Shown in pieces: positions 1 to 6,651 of a DNA stretch of 34,488 nt. Source of the stretch: Hymenobacter terrestris (GTDB lineage Bacteria > Bacteroidota > Bacteroidia > Cytophagales > Hymenobacteraceae); the NCBI RefSeq assembly GCF_013377905.1, contig NZ_JABKAV010000037.1, forward strand, positions 1 through 34,488, written 5' to 3'. The first letter of the stretch is position 1. Every line of letters starts with the position of its first letter. The notes beneath the pieces were generated by a model. That model was not told the DNA's origin. It saw only the letters and a list, made by a program, of their open reading frames with translations, and made no database searches. The translations under genes were made by a program, and so were the position numbers.

Positions 1-84
1 CCACACCCAGAGGTGGGTGGGCCCTAAAAAAACGCGGTTATTTTTTTTTTTCAGGGGGGGGGGGGGGCCACGCCCCGCCCCTAC
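1..84. repeat. Probable end of a GTAGGGGCGGGG repeat element with homopolymer tracts
   Basis: Bases 68-84 read, on the reverse strand, GTAGGGGCGGGGCGTGG, like the outer ends of the elements at 4193-4309, 21195-21313 and 34392-34488. Upstream lie a T11 run (41-51) and a G14 run (54-67), which are unusual for this genome and could be slippage-prone or poorly resolved. The other end of the element would lie before the window. No gene is visible in bases 1-141. Confidence 0.4.
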
Positions 85-129
85 ATCGTTCTCACGATCA
101 ACTGATAATTCATCATCACCGACAACTGG

Positions 130-137
130 TATCTTTG
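130..137 (+). promoter_or_regulatory. TAnnTTTG -7 box of the MOSC gene
   Basis: TATCTTTG is a perfect match to the Bacteroidota -7 consensus and ends 4 bases before the ATG at 142. If it is the promoter, transcription starts at or inside the start codon, so the message would be nearly leaderless. No clear TTTG -33 box was found at the usual spacing. Confidence 0.45.
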
Positions 138-141
138 CTCC

Positions 142-969
142 ATGTCTGACTCACTCCTGCTCACCGACCTCTACATCTACCCGGTAAAGTCGTTGGGAGG
201 CATTCGGCTTACCGAGGCCGTTGTGGAGCCCCGCGGCCTGCGCCACGACCGTCGCTGGCTGATTGTGGACGAGCGCAACAAGTTTATGACCCAGCGGCAG
301 ACCGCGGCCATGGCCCACTTGCAGGTAGCCCCGGCTTACAACGGCTTCCTGCTCAGCCACCAGCAGCGCCCCGAACTGCTACCGCTTTACGTGCCCTTCG
401 AGGCCACGCCCGAAAAAACGCTGTTCGTTACTGTTTGGGATGATATGGTGTTTGCCTGGCGCGCCCGGCCCGAGTGCGACGAGTGGCTAAGCGAGGCGCT
501 GGGCCAGCCTTGCAAGCTGGTGTACATGTCGGATATGGTGCGCCGCGACACCGAGCCCGCCCTCAACCCCGAGGGCCAGCTGGTGAGCTTCGCCGACGCC
601 TATCCGTTTCTGCTCATCGGGCAGGCTTCCCTACTCGACCTGAACAACCGCCTGGCCGAGCCGGTAGGTATCGAGCGGTTCCGGCCCAATTTTGTGTTCA
701 GCGGTGGCGCGGCCTTCATCGAAGACAGCTGGAGCCACTTCCGCATCGGGGAGCTTTCTTTCCGGGCGGTGCGGGCCTGCGGGCGGTGTGTACTCACCAC
801 CATCGACCCGGCTACGGCCCGGAAAAACGCGCTTGGCGAACCCCTGCGCACCCTGGCCTCCTACCGCACCGAGGATGGTAGCGCCATGTTCGGCCAAAAC
901 GTAACCAGCGCGGGCCGGGGCCGGGTTGCAGTGGGCCAGTCGGTTGCCGTACATAGTTATAAGGCCTAA
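142..969 (+). CDS. MOSC domain protein (YcbX/mARC-like molybdenum cofactor protein)
   Basis: This 275-residue protein has the two-part layout of the YcbX/mARC family. An N-terminal MOSC beta-barrel domain starts around residue 7 (YIYPVKSLGG, then GLRHDRRWLIVD), and the MOSC core covers about residues 140-270. Family marks include RFRPNFVFSG at 179-188, a cysteine pair in ACGRCVLTTIDP (C213, C216) and FGQN at 250-253. In mARC-type proteins the cysteine of the RCxLTT motif binds the molybdenum cofactor, and the family reduces N-hydroxylated compounds or handles Mo-cofactor sulfur. There is no C-terminal 2Fe-2S ferredoxin domain of the kind E. coli YcbX carries, so electrons must come from a separate partner. 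The substrate cannot be told from sequence. The ATG at 142 fits the family's N-terminus and follows a promoter box. It appears to be a single-gene unit. Confidence 0.93.
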   Translation: MSDSLLLTDLYIYPVKSLGGIRLTEAVVEPRGLRHDRRWLIVDERNKFMTQRQTAAMAHLQVAPAYNGFLLSHQQRPELLPLYVPFEATPEKTLFVTVWDDMVFAWRARPECDEWLSEALGQPCKLVYMSDMVRRDTEPALNPEGQLVSFADAYPFLLIGQASLLDLNNRLAEPVGIERFRPNFVFSGGAAFIEDSWSHFRIGELSFRAVRACGRCVLTTIDPATARKNALGEPLRTLASYRTEDGSAMFGQNVTSAGRGRVAVGQSVAVHSYKA

Positions 970-1144
970 CCGGCTCCTCACCGAATCGCCCCCTGCTACC
1001 GCGAGAGAAGCCCTCCACACAGGCTTCATACATGCCCCTTACCTAAAGGAGTTATCTACAGGTTATTTCGGCCAGTAGAAAGGCATACTAGCCGCCGCTT
1101 ACCCATGATTGGTCGAATAACCCGGCGCTTTGATTGGATTGCAT

Positions 1145-1175
1145 TTTGCTAAGCCGTATGAAACATATACTTTTG
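1145..1175 (+). promoter_or_regulatory. Bacteroidota promoter (TTTG-N19-TAnnTTTG) for the DUF547 gene
   Basis: TTTG at 1145-1148 is followed after exactly 19 bases by TACTTTTG at 1168-1175. Both boxes and the spacing match the primary sigma factor promoter known from Bacteroides and Flavobacterium. The expected start point, a few bases downstream, leaves a leader of about 50 bases before the ATG at 1231. The rest of the gap 970-1230 shows no gene, only a weak 6-bp hairpin (GAAGCC/GGCTTC) near 1008-1028. Confidence 0.7.
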
Positions 1176-1230
1176 ACGAATCAATACTATCCCGGATAAA
1201 AGCTATTTCCGGTGATTCCCTACCTGGATT

Positions 1231-2049
1231 ATGCGCCCTTTTACCCTGCTATCGGGTCTGTTCCGTCTGCTACTGAGTTCGTTGCTGGCAATAGTGCTAA
1301 GCCTTACCGGCACGGTAGCCCTTGCCAACGGCTCCGGAGTAGAGCAGTTGCAGCAGCCCTGGAACGCCCTGCTGCGCCTGCACGTCACGCCCGAAGGACG
1401 GTTGAACTACGAGGGCCTGCTGGCTGATGAGGACCAGTTGCTGGGCTATCTGCAAAGCCTGCGTAAGGTGCGCCCCCAAGCCGAAAACTGGACTCCCGAC
1501 CAGCTAAAGGCCTTCTGGCTGAACACCTATAACGCCGCAGCCACCAACCTAATACTCGAAAACTACCCCATAGCCAGCATCAACGACATCCGTATCAAAA
1601 TCACGGGCGGCTACGAGTCGCCCTGGGAAACGGTGGTAGTGAACGTGGGCGGACAGAACTACTCCCTCAACCAGATTGAGCAGTTGTTGCGCCAGCAATT
1701 CCGCGACCCGCGTATTCATTTTGCCCTCAACTACGGCGCGGCTTCGGCAGCGCCGCTGCTGGCCGAGTCCTACACCGGCCCCCAGCTCAACCAGCAGCTC
1801 GATCAGCAGGCCCGCCGCTTCATCAACGACCCGGCCTTCAACCAGCTCAACACCCAGCAGGTGCAGTTGTCGGGGCTGTTTCGCTCCTACGCCACCGAGT
1901 TCGGGGCCGAGCCGCAGCTGCTCGCCTTCATCAACCGCTACGCGCACGTGCCAGTGCCGGCCACGGCCAGCATCGAGTACCTCTCATTCAGCTGGGCCCT
2001 CAACAGTCCCACCGCTCTCGGAAACGGACCGGTTTTAGGCAGCAAGTAG
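1231..2049 (+). CDS. DUF547 domain protein, exported
   Basis: The product is a 272-residue exported protein. A signal peptide of about 32 residues (hydrophobic LLSSLLAIVLSLTGTVALA) precedes a DUF547 domain covering about residues 40-240. Characteristic pieces are KAFWLNTYNA at 94-103, a PWE segment at 131-133 and RIHFAL at 161-166. DUF547 proteins usually continue after IHFAL with a segment containing two cysteines (as I recall it, VCAS-SCPPL). Here that segment reads NYGAASAAPL, with neither cysteine. The domain's biochemical role is not established, so no reaction is assigned. If those cysteines matter in other members, this one is altered. The ATG at 1231 gives a clean signal peptide and lies about 50 bases after a strong promoter match. 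A hairpin terminator follows. Confidence 0.88.
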   Translation: MRPFTLLSGLFRLLLSSLLAIVLSLTGTVALANGSGVEQLQQPWNALLRLHVTPEGRLNYEGLLADEDQLLGYLQSLRKVRPQAENWTPDQLKAFWLNTYNAAATNLILENYPIASINDIRIKITGGYESPWETVVVNVGGQNYSLNQIEQLLRQQFRDPRIHFALNYGAASAAPLLAESYTGPQLNQQLDQQARRFINDPAFNQLNTQQVQLSGLFRSYATEFGAEPQLLAFINRYAHVPVPATASIEYLSFSWALNSPTALGNGPVLGSK

Positions 2050-2089
2050 CCCCTTATAAGTCAGCAGCGGCCAACTTGGGCCCGCGCTA

Positions 2090-2120
2090 CCCCGTACCGC
2101 CTAGCGGTGCGGGGCTTTTT
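2090..2120 (+). terminator. Rho-independent terminator after the DUF547 gene
   Basis: CCCCGTACCGC (2090-2100) pairs with GCGGTGCGGGG (2104-2114) through one G-U wobble across a 3-base loop, followed by CTTTTT. The hairpin covers the first possible ATG (2107) of the next frame, which supports starting that gene at 2149. Confidence 0.75.
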
Positions 2121-2148
2121 ACGCTCCGTACGTTTTGCGTTTCCGCTT

Positions 2149-2823
2149 ATGAGCTTAGCACTAACCCTGCATTTCCTGCACGATCTGGCGGCCCACAACC
2201 ACAAGGCCTGGATGGACGAGCACCGGGCCCGCTACCACGCCGCTCGTGCCGAATACGCCGCTTTCGTAGAGGAGCTGTTGCGGCTGGCCTCGGCTGAGCT
2301 GGAACCCGGCCTGCAGGGCCTGCGTGCTACCGACCTGATGTTCCGCATCAATAAAAATGATCGTTCGCAGCTCGACCCCGAGCCTTACAAGCGCCACATG
2401 GGCGCGGGCTTCAAGCCCGGCGGCCGGCACGCCCCGCGGGCGGGCTACTTTGTGGCCGTGCAGCCCGGCGGTGGCACCTACGTGGGGGCCGGCCGCCGCC
2501 TGCCCGACGCCGCCGAGCTGGCCCGCATCCGGCAGGAAATCCACTACAGTGCCCCAGCATTTCACCGCATGCGCCAGCACCCTGAGCTGCTGCGCCACTT
2601 CCCGGAGGGCCTCGACACTTCCCAAACGCTCAAAACGGCCCCCAAAGGCTACGACCGGACTGACCCCGATATTGCGTGGCTGCGGCTCAAGAGCCATTTT
2701 GTGTGGCAGCACTTCCCCGACTCGGAAGTGCTGCGCCCCGATTTTCCGGCCCGCGTGCTCGAAGCCTGGCAGGCCGCCCGTCCGCTGGTGGCTTTCCTGA
2801 ATCAAGCAATCGAAGAAAGCTAA
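2149..2823 (+). CDS. DUF2461 family protein (TIGR02453-like)
   Basis: This soluble protein of 224 residues matches the DUF2461 family over its whole length, the usual size for the group. It opens with LHFLHDLAAHNHKAWMDEHR, the family's pattern of 'few residues, then N-x-W-x-D-x-x-R'. DLMFRINKNDRSQLDPEPYK comes near residues 63-82, and GAGFKPGGRH and GYFVAVQPGG follow. Family members are widespread in bacteria and fungi and have no established reaction. The ATG at 2149 is chosen over the in-frame ATG at 2107 because 2107 lies within the upstream terminator and the added residues fall outside the domain. It is convergent with the kinase gene downstream, and the two share a terminator. Confidence 0.88.
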   Translation: MSLALTLHFLHDLAAHNHKAWMDEHRARYHAARAEYAAFVEELLRLASAELEPGLQGLRATDLMFRINKNDRSQLDPEPYKRHMGAGFKPGGRHAPRAGYFVAVQPGGGTYVGAGRRLPDAAELARIRQEIHYSAPAFHRMRQHPELLRHFPEGLDTSQTLKTAPKGYDRTDPDIAWLRLKSHFVWQHFPDSEVLRPDFPARVLEAWQAARPLVAFLNQAIEES

Positions 2824-2830
2824 GGCCGCA

Positions 2831-2897
2831 AACGCAAAAAATCCAGCTGCTCGCCGGAGCCTATGCAGGCGCTGGCTAACAGCCGGATTTTTGCGTT
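2831..2897. terminator. Bidirectional terminator between convergent genes
   Basis: AACGCAAAAAATCC (2831-2844) pairs with GGATTTTTGCGTT (2885-2897), one A:T pair short of perfect. A secondary hairpin in the loop uses the GCTGCTCG...GGCTGG region. The A-rich left arm and T-rich right arm make it usable from both directions. Confidence 0.65.
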
Positions 2898-2907
2898 GAG
2901 ATACTGC

Positions 2908-3531
2908 CTAGAAAAGCCCGAATAAGGTGCTATTGATTTTGTCGATGACCACGCTAAGGTCTTCGGGGTTGTTGACGTAATCGAGGTTGTTGACATCGAC
3001 GATAAGCAGCTTACCCAAGTTGTAACCGGCAATCCACTCTTCGTAGTGCTCGTTCAGGTGCTTGAGGTAGTCGATTTTGATGTTGTTTTCGTACCCGCGG
3101 CCCCGGCGCTCGATCTGCTGCACTAGCTTCGGCAGGTCGGCGCGCAGGTAGAGCAGTAGGTCGGGCGGATCGACCATACTGATCATGGAATTGAACAGGC
3201 CCAGGTAGTTCTGGTAGTCACGCTCACTCATCAGGCCCGACTGGCTGAGGTTGGCCGCGAAAATATGGGCATCCTCGTAAATTGTACGGTCCTGGATGAT
3301 GCCTCTGTTGGTTTCCTGCAGCTTTTTTATCTGCTGGGTCTGGCGGAAGCGACTGTTCAGAAAATATACCTGCAGGTGGAAAGCCCAGCGGGGCATATCG
3401 TCGTAAAAGTCCTTTAAATAGGGGTTGTCGTCCACATCTTCCAGAAAGACCTCCCAGTTAAAATGGTGTGCCAGCTTGTTTGACAGGGTGGTTTTACCAG
3501 CCCCGATATTACCAACTATTGCAATGTGCAT
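2908..3531 (-). CDS. Deoxynucleoside kinase (dAK/dGK type)
   Basis: This 207-residue cytoplasmic enzyme is of the deoxynucleoside kinase fold and phosphorylates a deoxynucleoside at the 5' position for nucleotide salvage. It has a P-loop GNIGAGKT at residues 7-14, an acidic EDVDDNPYL segment at 31-39, DRT at 81-83 in place of the family's ERS/DRS motif, and an arginine-rich LID segment IERRGRGYE at 140-148. Length and layout match bacterial deoxyadenosine/deoxyguanosine kinases, but specificity cannot be decided by eye. Bacteroidota often carry two such paralogues. On its own strand a perfect -7 box, TATTTTTG, lies at 3565-3558, about 27 bases upstream of the start codon. It ends at a terminator shared with the DUF2461 gene. 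Confidence 0.92.
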   Translation of the reverse strand: MHIAIVGNIGAGKTTLSNKLAHHFNWEVFLEDVDDNPYLKDFYDDMPRWAFHLQVYFLNSRFRQTQQIKKLQETNRGIIQDRTIYEDAHIFAANLSQSGLMSERDYQNYLGLFNSMISMVDPPDLLLYLRADLPKLVQQIERRGRGYENNIKIDYLKHLNEHYEEWIAGYNLGKLLIVDVNNLDYVNNPEDLSVVIDKINSTLFGLF

Positions 3532-3557
3532 GAGCGAAGTGCGAAAAAACAGAGTCG

Positions 3558-3565
3558 CAAAAATA
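3558..3565 (-). promoter_or_regulatory. TAnnTTTG -7 box of the deoxynucleoside kinase gene
   Basis: Read on the minus strand, bases 3565-3558 are TATTTTTG, a perfect -7 consensus lying 26 bases from the kinase start codon. I see no matching TTTG box at the standard distance. Confidence 0.45.
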
Positions 3566-3639
3566 GCAGTTCCCTTTTCACGACCAGCACTTAGCCACTT
3601 GCATCGCCAATAATTCTATATTTACGTATAATAGTCTTA

Positions 3640-4119
3640 TTGACTACAGCTCCACCCTCTCACGCCATCGTCTTGTTCACGCTTCAGCCCCTGAGCATCC
3701 TCACCGACGACAGCGGAAAACGGCTGGCCACTATCGAACACGACCCGGCCCGGCAACTGCTGGCGATACGCTGGTTCGGAAACCTCACGGGTGAGCAGGT
3801 GATATACGTGGCCCGCTGCACAATGCAGCTAACTGCTGCCACGCCCTACATCTTGCTACTCAACGACAAAACCCAAGCTACCGGCGACTGGAGTGATGCG
3901 CTGGAGTGGCTGGAGTACGAATGGTTGCCTCAGGTATTAAATGGTGGTCTACATGCCATTGCCTACATTTTCACGCCCGATATGCACAACCAGCTGGCCA
4001 GCTACCAATTTATAGATCGGCTGAAACCCTACCTGCGCATCGAGGCGTTCGAGGATGCTGCCGCTGCCTTGGAGTGGATGGAGCAGGCTTCCGCCGCCCC
4101 AAAAATCAATTTAGTTTAG
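3640..4119 (+). CDS. SpoIIAA/STAS-like hypothetical protein (TTG start)
   Basis: This small soluble protein of 159 residues has no signal peptide or membrane segment. I do not recognise a characterised family. The pattern of a central beta strand ending in RW (LLAIRW, near residue 42), a second strand ending in an acidic loop (ILLLNDKT, near 72), a long helix (DALEWLEYEWLPQV), a strand IAYIFTPD and a terminal 'F-x-D-x-x-x-A-x-x-W' helix resembles SpoIIAA-like/STAS folds. The protein at 27810-28232 shares the same pattern and looks like a diverged paralogue. The start appears to be TTG at 3640, since the first in-frame ATG lies deep inside the domain. A near-consensus box, TATATTTA, at 3617-3624 fits transcription from just upstream. 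Confidence 0.7.
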   Translation: MTTAPPSHAIVLFTLQPLSILTDDSGKRLATIEHDPARQLLAIRWFGNLTGEQVIYVARCTMQLTAATPYILLLNDKTQATGDWSDALEWLEYEWLPQVLNGGLHAIAYIFTPDMHNQLASYQFIDRLKPYLRIEAFEDAAAALEWMEQASAAPKINLV

Positions 4120-4192
4120 GCGTTTGCCCGCTTACTGTCGCCCTCCTGGGCAGCGGCAAACTGCGCACTTCTTAACCTGGGTTGCGAAGAAC

Positions 4193-4309
4193 AGCGTAGG
4201 AGCGGGACTTGTCCCCGCCCGCCGTTGGTAAGTACTTTGCGAGACCTGCAAACAGTCGGTCAACACCTAGTTCTGGTGGCGGGTGGGGACGAGCCCCGTC
4301 CCTACGCTG
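4193..4309. repeat. REP/MITE-like palindromic element, copy 1
   Basis: The left end (CAGCGTAGGAGCGGGACTTG, then CCCCGCCCGCCGTT) is mirrored by the right end read in reverse (CAGCGTAGGGACGGGGCTCG, then CCCCACCCGCCACC), giving terminal inverted repeats of roughly 30 bases around a core with AAACAGTCGGTCAAC. Copy 2 carries the same core in the opposite orientation (reverse strand AAACAGTCAGTCCAC). The element fills most of the gene-free gap 4120-4328 between two convergent genes and contains no ORF of note. Confidence 0.75.
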
Positions 4310-4328
4310 CTCTTGGCAGCTTGATTCT

Positions 4329-4988
4329 TTAGTCGCGCATCGAGTCCTTTACGTTGCGGGCCTTTTCCAGCGTCCGGAACTCGCCTTGTAGCGTGCGAAT
4401 ACGCAGGCGCTCTTCGAGCGGCAATTGCGTACGCACCTGCTCATAGCGGGCATTGAGGCGGCTGAGCACCTCGTCGGCCGTCGCCCAATCAACCTGCGAC
4501 CAGGCTTTTTTCTCAGTTCGCATAGTTTCAACCAACCGCTGATAGAGGTTGGGCAGCTCGGTGGCGCGGGCCCGGCTGATATTCACGTTCTCGTTCAGCA
4601 GCCGGGCCTGAGCCTGGGCGGGCGTAGTGGGTTGGCGGTTGGCGGCATTGAGGCTATCCTGGCGGGTGGCCCACTCTTGGTAGCGCCCCTTTTGGGCGGC
4701 GTACTCGCGCTGGCTCTCGGCCGAAAGGCTGTCGACGGCCCGGTCGAGCCGACTACTGCGCCGGTCAAACTCGGCCGTAACCTTAGGTATTTCCCGGCGG
4801 GTAACCTCTTCGGCCCGGTCGACCTGCTTGCCAACCCAGCTGCCGAACTCGCTGAGCGTGCGTTCGAGGCTACCGGCCGGCGCGGGGGCCGTTTTGGAGG
4901 TGCCCGACTGGGCTTGTGCGGCTGGGGAGGCAGCGAGCAGCAGGCTGGCGGCGAATAGCAGGGTAGCGGAGGCAGTATTTTTCAGCAT
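4329..4988 (-). CDS. Secreted helical protein of unknown function
   Basis: The 219-residue product has a clear Sec signal peptide (LLFAASLLLAASPAAQAQ, cleaved near residue 27). The mature chain is rich in E, R, Q and A and predicted to be almost entirely helical. Heptad-like stretches run around residues 60-105 (VTRREIPKVTAEFDRRSSRL) and 140-215 (LYQRLVETMRTEKKAWSQ), so a coiled-coil bundle is likely. There are no cysteines, no lipobox and no catalytic motif that I can see. It is probably periplasmic. I cannot name a family with confidence. It is divergent from the GNAT gene with about 150 bases between, and its 3' end faces repeat copy 1. Confidence 0.7.
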   Translation of the reverse strand: MLKNTASATLLFAASLLLAASPAAQAQSGTSKTAPAPAGSLERTLSEFGSWVGKQVDRAEEVTRREIPKVTAEFDRRSSRLDRAVDSLSAESQREYAAQKGRYQEWATRQDSLNAANRQPTTPAQAQARLLNENVNISRARATELPNLYQRLVETMRTEKKAWSQVDWATADEVLSRLNARYEQVRTQLPLEERLRIRTLQGEFRTLEKARNVKDSMRD

Positions 4989-5142
4989 GGCAGAAGGAAA
5001 GAAGCAGATAACGGGAGCGACACAAGCTCAGTATGCGGCGGTAGGGCCGTTTGGTCAGGAGAGAGGCAATTTCCGGCCCAAAACCGTCGAAAGCTGCCAA
5101 AGGGTTCGGTTTTGCGCCGGATTATCCCGTTTTTTGCCCCTT

Positions 5143-5664
5143 ATGCCAGCCTCCCCCGCCGCTTCCATCCGCATCCGCCTAGCTACCGCCGCCGACATTC
5201 CTACCATTCTGGCGCTGGCCGAAGCCACCTGGGAGCCGACCTACCGCTTCATCATCTCGCGCGAGCAAATCGAGTACATGTACCGCGTGATTTACACGGA
5301 AGCCTCGCTGCAACGGCAGATCAGCGAACAGGGCCATCAGTTTCTGCTGGCTTACGCCGATTGCGAAACGGCCAGCGGCTACGCGTCGTTCTCGGCTCAG
5401 CCCGAGGCGGGTATTTTCAAGCTGCAGAAGATTTACGTGCTGCCTTCGCACCAAGGCCTAGGCTTGGGCCAGCAGCTTATTGGGGCCGTAGAAACGGCCG
5501 TACGCGTCGCCGGCGGCCATACGCTCGACCTGAATGTGAACCGCCACAACCCCGCGCTGGCTTTCTACGAGCACCTGGGGTTTCAGCGCCACCACGAAGA
5601 GGACATTGCCATCGGCCCCTACTGGATGAACGACTACGTTATGCGCAAGGAGCTTAGGGCTTAG
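5143..5664 (+). CDS. GNAT family N-acetyltransferase
   Basis: The protein is a 173-residue GNAT acetyltransferase. It starts with the usual strand-helix IRIRLATAADIPTILALAE. The acetyl-CoA pyrophosphate loop is QGLGLG at 104-109 (Q104, G107, G109), preceded by the strand LQKIYVLPSH. Motif B includes LNVNRHNPALAFYEHLGF at about 130-147, the common arrangement in which N136 and Y142 face the cofactor. It transfers acetyl from acetyl-CoA to an amine that cannot be predicted. The reading frame is open back to 4828, but that part overlaps the divergent gene and is not GNAT-like, so the ATG at 5143 is preferred. It appears to be a single-gene unit. Confidence 0.88.
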   Translation: MPASPAASIRIRLATAADIPTILALAEATWEPTYRFIISREQIEYMYRVIYTEASLQRQISEQGHQFLLAYADCETASGYASFSAQPEAGIFKLQKIYVLPSHQGLGLGQQLIGAVETAVRVAGGHTLDLNVNRHNPALAFYEHLGFQRHHEEDIAIGPYWMNDYVMRKELRA

Positions 5665-5775
5665 AACAACAGCATACCGCGGGCGTATGGCCGGGTTTCG
5701 GCGCCAGCCGCATAGTTCTGCTTACTTTGCTTACCAACTCATTCACCGACTCACACTTTCACTGACTTACCCAAC

Positions 5776-6060
5776 ATGGCCACCAAACTTACTGTCCTCA
5801 GCAATGGCTCACTCCGCGTAGACGGAACCGATTTCGAACTCGTAGATGCCCAAGGCAACTCGTACGGCCTCGCCGGCCGGGAGCGAATCAGCATCTGCCG
5901 TTGCGGCCTTTCGGCCAACAAGCCGTTCTGCGACGGCTCGCACAAAAACCACTTCGAGCACAACGCTGTGGCCTTCGACCTGCCGGCCCCCGGCACTGCC
6001 CCGGCCAAGCCCACCCCGCCGCCCGCCGCTCCCGATGCCGGCGGCCAGCCGTTGGGCTAG
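5776..6060 (+). CDS. CDGSH iron-sulfur domain protein
   Basis: This small protein of 94 residues carries one CDGSH-type 2Fe-2S site, CRCGLSANKPFCDGSH at 41-56. The ligands are Cys41, Cys43, Cys52 and His56, the 3Cys:1His set of mitoNEET-like proteins. The first 40 residues (strands LRVDGTDFELVDAQGNSYGL) form the beta cradle. The last 25 or so residues are a Pro/Ala linker with no domain. There is no signal or membrane anchor, so it is soluble in the cytoplasm. Bacterial members are thought to take part in redox sensing, electron transfer or Fe-S handling, but the partner is not evident from the neighbours. The ATG at 5776 is the only sensible start. Confidence 0.9.
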   Translation: MATKLTVLSNGSLRVDGTDFELVDAQGNSYGLAGRERISICRCGLSANKPFCDGSHKNHFEHNAVAFDLPAPGTAPAKPTPPPAAPDAGGQPLG

Positions 6061-6090
6061 CCTCTCATGTCCTTGTTGTTTACGGAGGCT

Positions 6091-6150
6091 TCAGGCCCCA
6101 ATCAAAAGTGCCCGCTATGTTTGTAGCGGGCACTTTTACTTGGGGCCTGA
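6091..6150. terminator. Long bidirectional terminator hairpin
   Basis: TCAGGCCCCAA (6091-6101) pairs with TTGGGGCCTGA (6140-6150). After a 2x2 internal mismatch, AAAAGTGCCCGCTA (6104-6117) pairs with TAGCGGGCACTTTT (6124-6137) around a 6-base loop. With A and T flanks on the inner stem, it can serve both the CDGSH gene and the convergent acyl-CoA-binding gene. Confidence 0.75.
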
Positions 6151-6178
6151 TACCTCTGTCTGAGACAGGGCTTGTGGC

Positions 6179-6430
6179 TTAGAATAAAGAATTCACGAAA
6201 TCGACGTATTCCTGGCGGGCATCGTCCTGGGTTTTGCCCTTCTGGCCGGCCCAAGCGTCGTACTTGGCAATGGCTTTGAAATCAAATCCGCCGGGCCGGT
6301 CGCCCGAAACGTCGCCCTCGCTGCCCTGCTTGTAGAGGGAATACATTTTGAGCAAGGTCGTGTTGTCGGGCTTGGCGGGCAACTCTTTGCTGCGGGCGGC
6401 GGCGGCTTCAAATTCTTCGGGAGTGGCCAT
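6179..6430 (-). CDS. Acyl-CoA-binding protein
   Basis: This 83-residue protein corresponds to a complete stand-alone ACBP domain (four-helix bundle, about 86 residues in eukaryotes). Ligand-contact positions are conserved: Y30 and K34 in KMYSLYKQGSEGD, K56 in AIAKYDAW, and Y75 in ARQEYVDFV. The QKGKT turn before the last helix is also typical. ACBP binds medium- and long-chain acyl-CoA esters in the cytoplasm and buffers or delivers them to lipid metabolism. Bacterial copies are less common than eukaryotic ones but recur in Bacteroidota. The gene is monocistronic, divergent from the amidohydrolase gene by about 220 bases and convergent with the CDGSH gene. Confidence 0.92.
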   Translation of the reverse strand: MATPEEFEAAAARSKELPAKPDNTTLLKMYSLYKQGSEGDVSGDRPGGFDFKAIAKYDAWAGQKGKTQDDARQEYVDFVNSLF

Positions 6431-6651
6431 AGTTGAATGGGGTAGAGGTGGAGAATGGGATGAATGAGGCTGATGGGGCTATACGCCGCCATGGCTGCAG
6501 AAAAACCAGCGGCTATCGGCCAAAAGCTGTCAGCTGAGATTCCAGCCGATTTCAAGGTACGGATTGCCCCGGAAATAGTCGGCTTGCAGCGTTTATTTTC
6601 AGCTTATCTTCCGCCACTGCAATCCTTTTTTTGGCCCCTTTTCCTGCCTTT

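Noticed and set aside
4193..4309. Riboswitch or other structured regulatory RNA
   Set aside because: It lies between convergent 3' ends and recurs elsewhere with inverted ends, which fits a palindromic repeat better than a leader RNA.
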